Shown here: one piece after another, positions 45,800-55,425 of the stretch
How the letters are laid out: the number at the start of each line of letters is the position of its first letter
Numbering within the stretch: the first letter of the stretch is position 1
Source of the DNA: Streptococcus parasanguinis CC87K
GTDB taxonomy: Bacteria > Bacillota > Bacilli > Lactobacillales > Streptococcaceae
Direction: 5' to 3'
Assembly: GCF_000507765.1 (NCBI RefSeq)
Contig: NZ_KI669401.1
Span: 918,597 to 982,596, forward strand
Length of the DNA stretch: 64,000 nt
Made by a program: the position numbers and the translations under genes
The notes under the pieces: generated by a model
What the model was told of the DNA's origin: nothing
Databases searched by the model: none
Seen by the model: the letters and a program-made list of their open reading frames with translations, nothing else

Positions 45800-46267
45800 T
45801 TAACGTGTATTGTATTGTTTCATGACCCGTGCGATGTCCCGGTTCTGTTCCCGACGTTTGATGGATTCACGCTTGTCATAATCATGTTTCCCTTTAGCGA
45901 GCCCCAAAAGCAATTTGGCATAGCCATCCTTGAGATAGACCTTCAAAGGCACCAAGGTCATTCCGGTCCCTTTGGTGTCTTGGTCCAGCTTTTGGATTTG
46001 CTTTTTATGAAGAAGGAGCTTGCGACGACGGTCTGGATCTTGGTTCCAGATATTGCCTTCCTCATAAGGGGCAATGTGGACATTGCTAAGCCAAACTTCG
46101 CCATTTTTAACTTGTGCAAAGCCATCTTTCAAGTTAATGCGTGCTGCACGGACACTTTTGATCTCTGTCCCCGTCAGCACCATCCCTGCTTCAATCGTAT
46201 CCACGATGGTGTAGTCATGTCTCGCCTTTTTATTTTGCGCGACTACCTTTCCTTCGCCCTTTGCCAT
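45800..46267 (-). CDS. smpB: SsrA-binding protein SmpB
   Basis: A 155-aa partner of tmRNA in rescue of stalled ribosomes. It begins with [18 protein letters not shown] and has [18 protein letters not shown] and [16 protein letters not shown], the usual RNA-binding core and C-terminal tail. Together with RNase R, encoded just upstream, it degrades defective mRNA. Its first 38 bases lie inside the 3' end of rnr, and its AAAGGAG ribosome-binding site is in rnr coding sequence, so translation is coupled. No tmRNA gene is in this window. Confidence 0.97.
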   Translation of the reverse strand: MAKGEGKVVAQNKKARHDYTIVDTIEAGMVLTGTEIKSVRAARINLKDGFAQVKNGEVWLSNVHIAPYEEGNIWNQDPDRRRKLLLHKKQIQKLDQDTKGTGMTLVPLKVYLKDGYAKLLLGLAKGKHDYDKRESIKRREQNRDIARVMKQYNTR

Positions 46268-48590
46268 GTTTGGCTCCTTTCTTTGCTACTTCCTTGTAAA
46301 ATGGTTTCTTCCCTTTTTTCTTTTTGGATTTAGAGGAAGAATCTTTCCGCTTGTCATCTTTTCTAGCGGTTGATCCCTTAGAAACTTTTTTGTCCTTGCG
46401 TCTGCGCTCCCTACGATTGCCATCTCGGTCACGCCCTTTAGCCTTGAGGCCTTTTTCGACGACATCCCATTCACTTGGAATATAAGAGAAATCAATCTCT
46501 CCTGTCATCTTGTCGGCTCTTTCTACCTTGATCCGGATTTGCTGACCGACACGGAAGGTCACTCCTGATTTTTCTCCGCGAAGGGTTAGATCTCGTTCGT
46601 TAAAATGGTAGAATTCAGGAAGATTGGTAATATGGATCAAGCCTTCAACCGTATTTGGCAACTCCACAAAGAGGCCAAATTTCACCACACTGGAAACCAC
46701 GGCATCGTACTCTTCTCCAACATAGTCTTCCATGTATTCAGCCTTCTTCATGGCTTCTACTTCGCGCTCCGCATCAATAGCCCGGCGTTCCCGACTAGAG
46801 GATTGGTTGGCAATGTCTGGAAGGACTTGTTCAAAGTGCTCTGCCACTTCTTGGGATTTTCCATATTCGCGCACCATTCGATGAACCATCAGGTCCGGAT
46901 ACCGACGGATGGGACTGGTAAAGTGGGTATAATACTCAGCAGCAAGCCCATAGTGGCCATGGTTGTGCTCTGAGTAGCGGGCCTGTTGCATCGAGCGCAA
47001 CAACATCATCGAAAGGACATCTGCATAGGGTTCTCCTTCGACCTTGCGCATAATTTCTTGCAGGGCTTCTTGGCTCATCTCACTAGCCGTTCCGTAGATT
47101 TGGATTCCAAAGCTGGAAGCATAATCGATAAACTTCTGTACTTTTTCTGCTTTTGGATCTTCGTGGATCCGGTAGATAAACGGCAGTTTCAGTCGCGTAA
47201 AGTGCTCCGCCACTGTTTCATTGGCAATCAACATAAAGGACTCAATCATCCGCTCGGCAATTCCTCTTTGACGCAAAACGATATCGACCGGTTTTCCTTC
47301 TTTATTGACCAGGATTTTAGCCTCATTGGTATCAAAATTAAGGGCGCCGCGACAAATCCGCATGCTTTCTAGAATGCCATGCAAGGTGGCCATTTGATGA
47401 ATACTTGGGACAATTTTCTTAAAGGTTTGAGCCTTTTCTTCGTCTCCCGCTAAGATATCATTGACTTCGCTATAGGTCATTCGGAAGGTTGTATTGATCA
47501 CTGTTTGGGTAATGGTATGCTTGACGACCTTGCCATGAGGATCGATCTCCATGATGGCAGACTGGGTCAGGCGGTCCACATTCGGATTTAAAGAACAGAT
47601 CCCATTGGAGAGACGCTCTGGCAACATGGGTACTACTCGGTCGGTCACATAGACAGAGGTTGCCCGATTTAGAGCTTCCTTGTCGAGTGCTGTACCTTCT
47701 GTAACATAATAAGAAACATCTGCGATGTGAACACCCAGCTCAAAGTTGCCGTTCTTGAGTGGCTTGATATGGACTGCATCGTCCAAGTCTTTGGCATCTG
47801 CCCCGTCGATCGTAAAGGTGATCTCCTCTCGCAGATCTAATCGTCCCTCTAAATCCTTTGCAGACGGTGCATCTGGAACCTGTTCAGCCTCTTTCAGCAC
47901 TTCTTCTGGAAATTCTGAGACAATGTCCATGGATTCTAAGACTTCCAAGACATCGATTCCTGGATCTGTTACATGACCGACCACATCCCGCACAGTCGCC
48001 ACAAAATAATTGTGTTTGCGGCTCGGGTATTGATCAATTTCGACTTTGAGGATTTCGGTCCCTTCCAATTGGATGGCTGGCTTCTTCACATAGATCAGCT
48101 GGCTGATCTTTTGATTTTTCGAACGAATGTAGCCGGCATATTTAGGCTTTTCCTCATCCAGGACAATTTGTCCAACTACCGTTTTGATGCTATGCTCCAA
48201 GACATCAATAATCTTAGCTTCTGCTGCCGTTCCCTTGTTTCGGTCTGCTACCTTGGTAATGACGATCTCAACGGTGTCACCATCGATAGCGTGGTTGACA
48301 TCATTTCGGCCAACAAAGAGGTCTTCTTCTTCGCCTTCTAAACTGACAAAGCCAAAGCCATTCTTATGCGCATGAAAGATCCCCTTGAGGGTAATAGCTG
48401 GGGCCTTCTTTTGAGCCAAACGAAGAGAGCCATCATCTTCGAATTTCAACTCATGGCGGCGTTCCATCATAGAGATGGTCTTGACCAAGTCACGGAAATC
48501 CTTTGACCCTTCTTTTCCTAGAGCTGCTGCTAGATCATTGATCTGGACTTTGTCATGCTCTTGTAAATATTCTTTAATACTTGTTTTCAT
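46230..48590 (-). CDS. rnr: Ribonuclease R
   Basis: A 786-aa processive 3'-5' exoribonuclease. A winged-helix N-terminus (residues 1-60) and cold-shock domains precede the RNB catalytic domain with the acidic site [16 protein letters not shown] (four Asp). An S1 domain ([20 protein letters not shown]) follows, then a strongly basic Lys/Arg/Ser tail of about 75 residues. It removes structured RNAs and works with SmpB-tmRNA. A small hairpin separates the Shine-Dalgarno sequence from the start codon. Confidence 0.96.
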   Translation of the reverse strand: MKTSIKEYLQEHDKVQINDLAAALGKEGSKDFRDLVKTISMMERRHELKFEDDGSLRLAQKKAPAITLKGIFHAHKNGFGFVSLEGEEEDLFVGRNDVNHAIDGDTVEIVITKVADRNKGTAAEAKIIDVLEHSIKTVVGQIVLDEEKPKYAGYIRSKNQKISQLIYVKKPAIQLEGTEILKVEIDQYPSRKHNYFVATVRDVVGHVTDPGIDVLEVLESMDIVSEFPEEVLKEAEQVPDAPSAKDLEGRLDLREEITFTIDGADAKDLDDAVHIKPLKNGNFELGVHIADVSYYVTEGTALDKEALNRATSVYVTDRVVPMLPERLSNGICSLNPNVDRLTQSAIMEIDPHGKVVKHTITQTVINTTFRMTYSEVNDILAGDEEKAQTFKKIVPSIHQMATLHGILESMRICRGALNFDTNEAKILVNKEGKPVDIVLRQRGIAERMIESFMLIANETVAEHFTRLKLPFIYRIHEDPKAEKVQKFIDYASSFGIQIYGTASEMSQEALQEIMRKVEGEPYADVLSMMLLRSMQQARYSEHNHGHYGLAAEYYTHFTSPIRRYPDLMVHRMVREYGKSQEVAEHFEQVLPDIANQSSSRERRAIDAEREVEAMKKAEYMEDYVGEEYDAVVSSVVKFGLFVELPNTVEGLIHITNLPEFYHFNERDLTLRGEKSGVTFRVGQQIRIKVERADKMTGEIDFSYIPSEWDVVEKGLKAKGRDRDGNRRERRRKDKKVSKGSTARKDDKRKDSSSKSKKKKGKKPFYKEVAKKGAKHGKGRRKGSRAK

Positions 48591-48620
48591 TGATTTATTT
48601 GCTGGTTATCCAGCCTCCTT
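48591..48620 (-). promoter_or_regulatory. rnr ribosome-binding site with a hairpin spacer
   Basis: On the minus strand AAGGAG, then GCTGG-ATAA-CCAGC, then ten bases, then ATG. The linear distance is 24 bases, but folding the hairpin leaves an effective spacing of about ten. Confidence 0.6.
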
Positions 48621-48651
48621 TTTTCTATCTACTTGTGTCTTTGTTTTGCAA

Positions 48652-48685
48652 AATAAAAATAGGCAAAGACAATGTCTGAGCCTAT
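48652..48685 (-). terminator. Terminator after secG
   Basis: On the minus strand ATAGGC...GCCTAT with an inner AGACA/TGTCT region, then TTTTATTTT. Confidence 0.7.
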
Positions 48686-48686
48686 C

Positions 48687-48926
48687 TTATCTACTAGAAA
48701 GTACCATTAAGATCATCGCGATCAATAACCAAAAGAAGATCATAATAGCTGTTAAACGCTGCATCACGGCTTCAAACCCGCGCGCTTTTGAACGTTCAAA
48801 CAAGTCATTTGAGCTTGCGTCAAAGACGTTGCTCGATTGGTTTTTTGTTGGTTGCATAAAAATTGCGATAATAATCAATACTGATAATACTAGTAAAATA
48901 GTTGTTAATGCTCCGCTCATATTCAA
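48687..48926 (-). CDS. secG: Preprotein translocase subunit SecG
   Basis: A 79-aa membrane subunit of the SecYEG channel, with two helices (about 6-24 and 57-76) and the conserved loop MQPTKNQSSNVFDASSNDLF. AAGGAG precedes the ATG. An extended -10 box (TGGTATAAT, minus strand, 48954-48947) lies about 20 bases before the gene, so it can be read on its own. Order rpmG-secG-rnr-smpB is as in S. pneumoniae. Confidence 0.95.
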   Translation of the reverse strand: MNMSGALTTILLVLSVLIIIAIFMQPTKNQSSNVFDASSNDLFERSKARGFEAVMQRLTAIMIFFWLLIAMILMVLSSR

Positions 48927-48946
48927 AACTCCTTAAAATCTTCACT

Positions 48947-48954
48947 ATTATACC
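48947..48954 (-). promoter_or_regulatory. Extended -10 promoter of secG
   Basis: The minus strand reads TGGTATAAT between rpmG and secG. Confidence 0.55.
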
Positions 48955-48961
48955 ATGAAAA

Positions 48962-49111
48962 TCATTTTGATTCAATATGTAAGGTTACTTTTCTTTCCTT
49001 GGGACAATACTTCAAGACCTCGATCTTTTCAGGATGGGTTTTGGTATTTTTACTGGTCAAATAATTCTGACTCCCACAGCTGGTGCAGGTCAATTGAACT
49101 TTAATTCGCAC
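48962..49111 (-). CDS. rpmG: 50S ribosomal protein L33
   Basis: A 49-aa L33 of the cysteine-containing type. The zinc-ribbon residues are C9 and C12 (CTSCG) and C36 (KYCPKERK); the fourth position usual in C-plus L33 proteins is not a cysteine here. It starts with GTG at 49111, inside the last 11 bases of the pmrA-like gene but in another frame. No strong Shine-Dalgarno sequence is visible, so it may depend on translation of the upstream gene. LTSKN and [11 protein letters not shown] are typical L33 blocks. Confidence 0.9.
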   Translation of the reverse strand: MRIKVQLTCTSCGSQNYLTSKNTKTHPEKIEVLKYCPKERKVTLHIESK

Positions 49112-50219
49112 GTACGTCTCTCACTTTCAAATACTTTCTAAATAAGAATAAGAGGAACATCAAATCGGTAAAGGCCAAAAGGGCTGTACCGTAAAATACC
49201 CAATGATAGCCAAAATGCATGAAAATACTCGAGCCCATCATTGGCCCTAATACACCACCTAAGTAATAAAAGAGCTGGTTGTAGCTAAAGATCCGAGAAA
49301 TCCCTTCAGGAGGGGTTAAACGATTCAATAATGCAGAAACTCCAGGTAGTAGGGCTCCTGTCCCGATCCCAAAGAGGAAGCGTAAAATCCCTAATTGAAG
49401 GGGTGATTGCGCTTGGGCACAAAGGATATAGAGACAGCCACTATAGAGAAGGGCGATTAATAAGAGCCGGTGATTCCCGATTCGGTCTCCGAGTTTTCCC
49501 ATCCAACCTGAAAAGAGCATACTAGAGACTCCCATAGCTGAAACAATCATCCCCGATACAAAGATCAGGTTATCTCTTTGTCCCAAAGCTCGCACATAAA
49601 GAGGCAGGATCGGAGAAATAGATTGGGCGATCATTTGAATGGTCATGCTGGTCAAAAAGAGTCCCAAGAGGATATCTTTTTGCTGAATGGACATGAGCAA
49701 CTCCCAACTGGATTTTTGTTCTTCTTTTGGAAGGGGCTCATAGTCTTCCTCAATGCCCCAGAAGGTTAAGAGGGAAACCAAAAATAAGAAGAAGCCGACC
49801 AAGAGAAAGACATTGCGCATGCCTAGATTTTCAGCAATGAGTCCCCCAATCAAAGGCCCCATCAAGGTTCCAGCCACGACACCAGTCGATAAAGTCCCTA
49901 GAGCGTAGCCAGATTGGTCCTTTGGAACTTGACTGGCAATCAGGGCTGTACTATTGGGGACAAAGCCTGAAAAGACCCCATTGAGCAAGCGTAGGACCAA
50001 GAGCCAAAAGACGGATGGTACAAAGGCAATGCCTCCCATGGTCAGTGTCATGGCAATGGAGGCTCTAAGCATCATGGGTTTTCGACCATAGCGGTCGGCT
50101 AAGCTCCCCCAGATGGGAGACATGATCGCAGAGGTCACAGAAGAACTCGCAACGGCTATGCCAGCATAAAGGGGAACAGCCTTGCCCGTAACACCCAACT
50201 CTTCCACAAAGAGGGCCAT
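49101..50219 (-). CDS. PmrA-like MFS efflux transporter with a disrupted start
   Basis: An MFS drug transporter close to pneumococcal PmrA. The longest ATG-started frame is 372 aa and lacks the first membrane helix. The missing part (EINWRKNLYIAW, then GASLSLVVPF) is present upstream in the same frame back to a TAG at 50330, but with no ATG, GTG or TTG. The ATG that overlaps the coaE stop (50320) is one base out of frame. The rest shows normal motifs: [13 protein letters not shown] (motif A) and [14 protein letters not shown] (motif C). Either a pseudogene, use of a rare ATC start at 50312, or a sequence error. Confidence 0.8.
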   Translation of the reverse strand: MALFVEELGVTGKAVPLYAGIAVASSSVTSAIMSPIWGSLADRYGRKPMMLRASIAMTLTMGGIAFVPSVFWLLVLRLLNGVFSGFVPNSTALIASQVPKDQSGYALGTLSTGVVAGTLMGPLIGGLIAENLGMRNVFLLVGFFLFLVSLLTFWGIEEDYEPLPKEEQKSSWELLMSIQQKDILLGLFLTSMTIQMIAQSISPILPLYVRALGQRDNLIFVSGMIVSAMGVSSMLFSGWMGKLGDRIGNHRLLLIALLYSGCLYILCAQAQSPLQLGILRFLFGIGTGALLPGVSALLNRLTPPEGISRIFSYNQLFYYLGGVLGPMMGSSIFMHFGYHWVFYGTALLAFTDLMFLLFLFRKYLKVRDVRAN

Positions 50220-50316
50220 AAAAGGAACGACTAAAGAAAGGCTGGCTCCGATGAAAAAGCAGCCGATCCAGGCAATATATAGATTTTTACGCCAATTGAT
50301 TTCTCTTGTGATAAGA

Positions 50317-50913
50317 TCATCTTCTTTCTAATTGTTGTAGGGCTGCATCTAATTGGGCATAGAGGGCCGTTAGATCGTCATTATTGTCTAAGACCAGATC
50401 TGCATGGGCGCTTTTTTCATCTAGCGGCATTTGAGACGCAATGCGTTCTTGGGCCTGCAGTTCTGATAAGTGGTTGCGTTCCATCAGGCGTTTGAGCTGG
50501 GTTTCTTTTGATACAGCTACCAACCAGACAGATTCAAACCACTCTTCATAGCCTTGCTCGATTAAGAGTGGAATATCCATAAAAAAGAGATCGGATTGTG
50601 CAGCTTGTCTATCTCTTACCTCAGCTAGAGCCTCACGAATAAGCCTGCCTTGGACGCGATTGGACCAGTTTCTTTCACTAGGATTTGAAAAGATCCGCTG
50701 ACCCAAAGCGACGCGGTCCAGCTCTCCTTCTTTGGTAAGGATCTCTCTCCCAAAATGATCTACTAAGACACGGTAGAGAGCTCCTCCTGGTGCTTGCAAG
50801 TCATGGACCACTCGATCAGCATCAATTACCGGATAGCCTTTTTCTCTCAAATAGGAGGTGACAGTGGACTTTCCTGAAGCAATCCCTCCTGTTAATCCAA
50901 TGATTCTCGCCAT
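50317..50913 (-). CDS. coaE: Dephospho-CoA kinase
   Basis: A 198-aa enzyme that completes coenzyme A synthesis by phosphorylating the ribose 3'-hydroxyl. The P-loop GGIASGKST is at residues 8-16 and DADRVVHDLQ follows. Length is normal. It starts directly after the mutM stop codon (TAGATG), and its own stop overlaps an ATG (ATGA), the expected but now out-of-frame start of the MFS gene. Confidence 0.95.
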   Translation of the reverse strand: MARIIGLTGGIASGKSTVTSYLREKGYPVIDADRVVHDLQAPGGALYRVLVDHFGREILTKEGELDRVALGQRIFSNPSERNWSNRVQGRLIREALAEVRDRQAAQSDLFFMDIPLLIEQGYEEWFESVWLVAVSKETQLKRLMERNHLSELQAQERIASQMPLDEKSAHADLVLDNNDDLTALYAQLDAALQQLERR

Positions 50914-51738
50914 CTAGTTCTCCTTTTGGCAGTGAGGGCAAAAATGGGTTCCACGTCCCCCCAGCTGAATTTTCTCAATCGGCGTCCCGCAGCGCAAACA
51001 CGGCTGGCCTGTTTTTCCATAGACCTGGTGTTCTTCCTGCATAGTGCCGTCTTCTCCAAAAGCATTGCTGTAGGAGCGAATGGTGGAGCCACCCTTTTCA
51101 ACAGCTTGAGCAAGCACAGCAATCGTTTCTTTGCGGATTACTTTGGCTTCTCTAGCAGTCAGGCTTTGACCCAAACGGGCTGGATGAACCTTGGCTCGAT
51201 AAAGGACCTCATCCACATAGATATTGCCCAGACCAGCCACTAATTTTTGGTCTAAAAGAGCTGATTTAATTGGTTTCTTTGATTTTTTAAGAGCTGCTTG
51301 GAAGGCTGGTTCTTTAAAATCCGCTTCCGTTGGCTCTGGACCAATCTTTTTCGCCAAAAAATAGCTCTCGACAAGCTCAGGTATGATGACTTCCATGGTC
51401 CCAAACTTGCGGACATCTTCATAGACCAGAGTGCTACCATCTGTAAAATGAAAGAAGACATGGGCATGCTTGCGAAGAGGAACCTCGTCTGGATAAAAGA
51501 AATACTTGCCTTCCATCCGCAAATGCGAGATGAGGACCAGATCCCTCAGATAAAATAAAAGGTATTTCCCACGGCGCCCCATGACCCGAATTTCTTGGCC
51601 TGGGAGATCTTGACGAAAAGTATCCAGATCCGTCTGAATCATCTTTGGATACTTTACTTCCACGGACTGGATGGTTTTCCCAAGAATTAATTTCTCAAGA
51701 CCGCGTCGAACCGTCTCTACTTCTGGTAATTCAGGCAT
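50914..51738 (-). CDS. mutM: Formamidopyrimidine-DNA glycosylase
   Basis: A 274-aa base-excision repair enzyme for 8-oxoguanine and formamidopyrimidines. It starts PELPEVETV, with the catalytic Pro and Glu after the initiator Met. The helix-two-turn-helix is present, and a C-terminal zinc finger is visible as CLRCG...HFCPHC. Co-oriented with coaE in the conserved era-mutM-coaE cluster. AAAGGAGTTC precedes the ATG. Confidence 0.96.
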   Translation of the reverse strand: MPELPEVETVRRGLEKLILGKTIQSVEVKYPKMIQTDLDTFRQDLPGQEIRVMGRRGKYLLFYLRDLVLISHLRMEGKYFFYPDEVPLRKHAHVFFHFTDGSTLVYEDVRKFGTMEVIIPELVESYFLAKKIGPEPTEADFKEPAFQAALKKSKKPIKSALLDQKLVAGLGNIYVDEVLYRAKVHPARLGQSLTAREAKVIRKETIAVLAQAVEKGGSTIRSYSNAFGEDGTMQEEHQVYGKTGQPCLRCGTPIEKIQLGGRGTHFCPHCQKEN

Positions 51739-51747
51739 AGAACTCCT

Positions 51748-51776
51748 TTCAAAAACAAGAAGCAGGCCTTCTGCCC
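51748..51776 (-). terminator. Hairpin between era and mutM
   Basis: On the minus strand GGCAGAAGGCCTGCTTCTTGTTTTTG: AGAAG/CTTCT with a T-run, a partial terminator before mutM. Confidence 0.5.
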
Positions 51777-51784
51777 ACCTCTTC

Positions 51785-52684
51785 TTAATATTCTTTTTCG
51801 TTGTATCCGAAATCAGCTAGGTCTAATTTCTTATCCCGCCAATTTTTCTTGACCTTAACCCAAGTTTCTAGGAAGACCTTATCCCCCAGCATGAGTTCGA
51901 TATCCTTGCGTGCAAGGGTTCCGATCTTCTTGAGCATGGCGCCGCCTTTTCCGATGACAATCCCTTTTTGGCTATCGCGCTCGACCATGATGGTTGCTCG
52001 GATATGGACTTTATCTGTCTCTTCATCCCGCTTCATAGAATCCACCACTACGGCAACAGAGTGGGGAATTTCTTCCCGCGTCAAATGCAAAACCTTTTCA
52101 CGGATCATTTCAGAGACCAAGAAGCGCTCTGGGTGATCGGTGATTTGATCGGCAGGGAAATATTGGAAACCTTCTTCTAAGTTTTCACTTAAAATATCAA
52201 TCAAACGTGAAACATTGTTTCCTTGAAGGGCTGAAATCGGCACGATTTCCTTGAAATCCATTTGACTACGGAAGTCATCGATTTGCGCCAAGAGTTGGTC
52301 AGGGTGCACCTTGTCGATCTTGTTGACCACCAGAATAACCGGCACCTTAGCAGCCTTGAGGCGCTCGATGATCATGTCATCGCCCTTCCCACGTGGCTCA
52401 TCTGCTGGCACCATAAAGAGAACGGTATCCACTTCACGAAGGGTGCTATAGGCCGACTCCACCATGAAGTCTCCAAGCGCTGTCTTGGGTTTGTGAATCC
52501 CTGGGGTATCGATAAAGACGATCTGTTCCTTATCCGTCGTATAAATCCCCATAATCTTATTGCGCGTTGTCTGCGCCTTGTCACTCATGATGGCAATCTT
52601 TTGCCCCATGACGTGGTTCAAAAAAGTTGACTTCCCAACATTGGGACGTCCTAAAATGGCTACAAAACCTGATTTAAATGTCAT
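51785..52684 (-). CDS. era: GTPase Era
   Basis: A 299-aa essential GTPase that binds 16S rRNA and helps 30S maturation. The G domain has [12 protein letters not shown], the effector region [14 protein letters not shown] and NKID. The KH domain near the C-terminus has [21 protein letters not shown]. Length is normal. It is the middle gene of ybeY-dgkA-era-mutM-coaE, which joins ribosome assembly with DNA repair genes in streptococci. Confidence 0.96.
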   Translation of the reverse strand: MTFKSGFVAILGRPNVGKSTFLNHVMGQKIAIMSDKAQTTRNKIMGIYTTDKEQIVFIDTPGIHKPKTALGDFMVESAYSTLREVDTVLFMVPADEPRGKGDDMIIERLKAAKVPVILVVNKIDKVHPDQLLAQIDDFRSQMDFKEIVPISALQGNNVSRLIDILSENLEEGFQYFPADQITDHPERFLVSEMIREKVLHLTREEIPHSVAVVVDSMKRDEETDKVHIRATIMVERDSQKGIVIGKGGAMLKKIGTLARKDIELMLGDKVFLETWVKVKKNWRDKKLDLADFGYNEKEY

Positions 52685-52713
52685 AACATCCTTTCACGAG
52701 GGCATGCTCCCTC

Positions 52714-53112
52714 TTATCCAAATACCAAGGCCCAGAATTTGGGCACAAAAATCACCAGTCCTGTTAGTAGGGCAAAACCTGATACGACAAGGACTGCTCC
52801 AGCCGCCATGTCTTTGGCATTCTTTGCCAACATGGAGAAATGGTAGTTACTAGCTAAATCCACCACATTTTCAATGGCTGAATTCATAATCTCAAAAGCA
52901 ATCACCAAGGTAATGCTGAGCAATAAAAAGAGCCATTCTGTCGCAGAAATCCTAAATACCAAACCAGCAAGCATTGCTGCAAGGGCTGATAAGGCATGCT
53001 TGCGCATATTGCGCTCTTCCTTGATCGAAGTAAAAATTCCTGTTATCGCAAACTCCAGGCTTGAAGTGAAGTCTCGATTTTTCCATTTTCGCTTATTGTC
53101 TTGTGAGTCCAT
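52714..53112 (-). CDS. dgkA: Undecaprenol/diacylglycerol kinase family protein
   Basis: A 132-aa small membrane kinase of the DgkA family. Gram-positive members mostly phosphorylate undecaprenol, recycling the cell-wall lipid carrier. The signature [15 protein letters not shown] is present between helices 2 and 3; three hydrophobic segments span about 45-60, 60-78 and 103-130. Its start lies within the last 20 bases of ybeY, so translation is coupled. Confidence 0.92.
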   Translation of the reverse strand: MDSQDNKRKWKNRDFTSSLEFAITGIFTSIKEERNMRKHALSALAAMLAGLVFRISATEWLFLLLSITLVIAFEIMNSAIENVVDLASNYHFSMLAKNAKDMAAGAVLVVSGFALLTGLVIFVPKFWALVFG

Positions 53113-53590
53113 AGGCTGTCAAAATCTCTTCCTGTAAGCCAAACATTTCCTTTTCTTCTTCTGGCGTATAGTGATCATAGCCATTGATGTGAAGAAAACC
53201 ATGTACTGCCAAAAATCCCATTTCGCGCTCAAAGCTATGGCCATATTCTTCCGCTTGCTCCCGCGCCTTGTCAATTGAAATAAAGAGCTCACCAATATAG
53301 GTATCGAATTCCGCCATCATCTCTGCCAATTCTGGATTTTCTGCAAGGTCTTCCTCGTCAAAAGAAATCTCCATCTCTGGCTTGTATTCTAAACTGATGA
53401 CATCTGTCGGACGATCCGTATCACGGTATTCAAGATTTAGTTCATGACTGCGTTCATTGGTCACAAAAGTCACAGCCATTTCCTTGTCTTCTTTCCCAAT
53501 TTTTTGAGCAGCAAATTCTAAAATTTCTTGCGTTTGTTTTAAGATTTCGTCAGAAACTTGGCCCGTCTCATCTACCATTTCAATATACAT
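53093..53590 (-). CDS. ybeY: rRNA maturation RNase YbeY
   Basis: A 165-aa zinc-dependent endoribonuclease involved in 16S rRNA 3' processing and ribosome quality control. The zinc site [11 protein letters not shown] (three His) is near residue 130. The ATG at 53590 matches pneumococcal YbeY ([11 protein letters not shown]). A GTG three codons upstream is less likely, since GAGGTGAT is well placed for the ATG. First gene of the era cluster. Confidence 0.95.
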   Translation of the reverse strand: MYIEMVDETGQVSDEILKQTQEILEFAAQKIGKEDKEMAVTFVTNERSHELNLEYRDTDRPTDVISLEYKPEMEISFDEEDLAENPELAEMMAEFDTYIGELFISIDKAREQAEEYGHSFEREMGFLAVHGFLHINGYDHYTPEEEKEMFGLQEEILTAYGLTRQ

Positions 53591-53626
53591 CTGGATCACC
53601 TCACTATTATCACTTTATTATATCAC

Positions 53627-53662
53627 AAAAACCAGCCTATATACTAGATACAGGCTGGTTTT
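53627..53662. terminator. Terminator of the BmrCD-type operon
   Basis: AAAACCAGCCTAT (53627-53639) and ACAGGCTGGTTTT (53650-53662) form a long stem. On the minus strand it continues with TTTTTG, 26 bases past the exporter's stop codon. Confidence 0.85.
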
Positions 53663-53687
53663 CAAACTTTTTCTTTGCATGATCATC

Positions 53688-55424
53688 TTACACCACTGTT
53701 TGCTGGATGGCATTCATCTGGGCATAGATCCCGCCTTGTGCAACCAGTTCCTCATGTCTACCACGCTCTACAATGCGTCCTTCAGATAAGACTAAGATCT
53801 GATCCGCATCTTGGATAGTGGACAAGCGATGGGCAATGATAAAGGTGGTCCGGCCCTTTTGCAGGACCGCCATAGCTTGTTGGATGACCTCTTCTGTTTC
53901 CGTATCGATATGAGAGGTTGCCTCATCCAAAATCAGTATTTGCGGATTCATATAGAGCGTCCGCGCAAAGGAAATCAACTGGCGCTCGCCACTTGAAAAG
54001 GCAGATCCTTTTTCTACGACTGGATGGTCGATTCCCTTTTCAAGGCGCTCTACAAAGGGCCAAGCCCCGACCTTTTTCAGCGCCTCTTTAACCGCATCCC
54101 GGTCAATATGATCCTGACTCATGGCCACATTACTGGCAATGGTGCCTGTAAATAGATACGGATCTTGCAGAACAATGCCCATGTGGCTTCGCAGGCTCTC
54201 ACGAGAGACTTGGCGAATATCTTGCCCATCGATCAAAATCGCTCCTTCTTGAGGATCATAGAAACGATAGAGCAGATTCATAATAGAAGACTTACCCGAT
54301 CCAGTATGGCCCACAAGAGCGATGGTTTCCCCGGGACTCGCCTGAAAGGCAATATCCTGTAAAACTGGCTTGCCTTCTTCATAAGCAAATTGAACATCAT
54401 CAAACACGACTTGAGCCTTTTCTATCTTCAGTTCCGATACACCATCGGCCTCTAAGGGTTGATCCAAGAAGGCAAGGACGCGACTCCCCGTTTCTAAGGA
54501 TCGCCGAATATTTGGGAATTGACGACTAAGATTGGCCATGAGATCAAATAGATTAATGACATAGTTAATATTGATAAATAAGAAACCAGCCGTCACACCG
54601 ATATTGCCTTGTAGGAAAGAAATCCCAGCGATGGTCAAAATACCTGCAATCACTAAAAACTTGAGCAATTCCGTCAAGGTCCAAGAAGCAATGGAATCGG
54701 CTAAGAGGATTCGATCATTAGCTCCTAGCATCTTCTGAGTAGTGGCTTCAAACTCATCCACCACACCAGGCTCTTGATGATAGAGTTGAATCATACTGGC
54801 ACCATGCAAGAGTTCATTGACCTGGGTATTGACCTCGCTTCTCGCATCAAAGAAATCCTTCATAGGCTGGTCCGTCATGACCTTGTAGAGATACTGGATC
54901 CCATAAAAAATCGGAAAGACCAAACACAAGAGAAGGCCCATCATAGGACTCAGGTAAAAGAGAATCCCTAGGATAAAGAGGAAACGCACCAAGTAGATGA
55001 CTAAAATCATACAAGAGTTATAAAACTGGGTCCGCAAGGTCTCCGTATCATTGACAATTCTTGTCGCGATCTTCCCAGCCGGCTTATCATCAAAATAAGA
55101 AATAGGCAGCCCTTGCATGACTTGAAAGGCTTGATCTCTCAGACTAGCGGTTACTTGATTACTTCCATGTAGCAAGATCCGATTGCCCATGTAGCTAATC
55201 AGCTGCCCCAGGCTCAAGACCAAGAGATAAAAGCCTCCCATCTGAAGCAAGTCCCCTTGCCCGCCACCGTGGGTCAGTGCAGTCAAAGGTCCATCGATCA
55301 TCTTTTGGAGAAGAAAGGGTGACAATTCAGAAAAAATAGTGGCTAGCAAGAGGCAAATAAAGCCAGCAAGAAAGACAGTTGGATAAAGTGTGATCCTCGA
55401 TAATAATCGTTTTAAAACTTTCAT
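53688..55424 (-). CDS. ABC exporter half-transporter, canonical subunit (BmrD/YheH-like)
   Basis: A 578-aa type IV ABC half-exporter: six membrane helices (residues ~15-310) and a C-terminal ATPase. Walker A is GHTGSGKSS, the Q-loop region MGIVLQDPYLFTG, the signature variant FSSGERQLI and Walker B ILILDEATSHID, with an intact catalytic Glu. These match B. subtilis BmrD, a partner in a multidrug heterodimer. The ATG at 55424 is chosen from AAGGAG nine bases upstream; the frame's earlier ATGs lie in the partner gene. It follows the partner gene by one base. Confidence 0.92.
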   Translation of the reverse strand: MKVLKRLLSRITLYPTVFLAGFICLLLATIFSELSPFLLQKMIDGPLTALTHGGGQGDLLQMGGFYLLVLSLGQLISYMGNRILLHGSNQVTASLRDQAFQVMQGLPISYFDDKPAGKIATRIVNDTETLRTQFYNSCMILVIYLVRFLFILGILFYLSPMMGLLLCLVFPIFYGIQYLYKVMTDQPMKDFFDARSEVNTQVNELLHGASMIQLYHQEPGVVDEFEATTQKMLGANDRILLADSIASWTLTELLKFLVIAGILTIAGISFLQGNIGVTAGFLFININYVINLFDLMANLSRQFPNIRRSLETGSRVLAFLDQPLEADGVSELKIEKAQVVFDDVQFAYEEGKPVLQDIAFQASPGETIALVGHTGSGKSSIMNLLYRFYDPQEGAILIDGQDIRQVSRESLRSHMGIVLQDPYLFTGTIASNVAMSQDHIDRDAVKEALKKVGAWPFVERLEKGIDHPVVEKGSAFSSGERQLISFARTLYMNPQILILDEATSHIDTETEEVIQQAMAVLQKGRTTFIIAHRLSTIQDADQILVLSEGRIVERGRHEELVAQGGIYAQMNAIQQTVV

Positions 55425-55425
55425 A

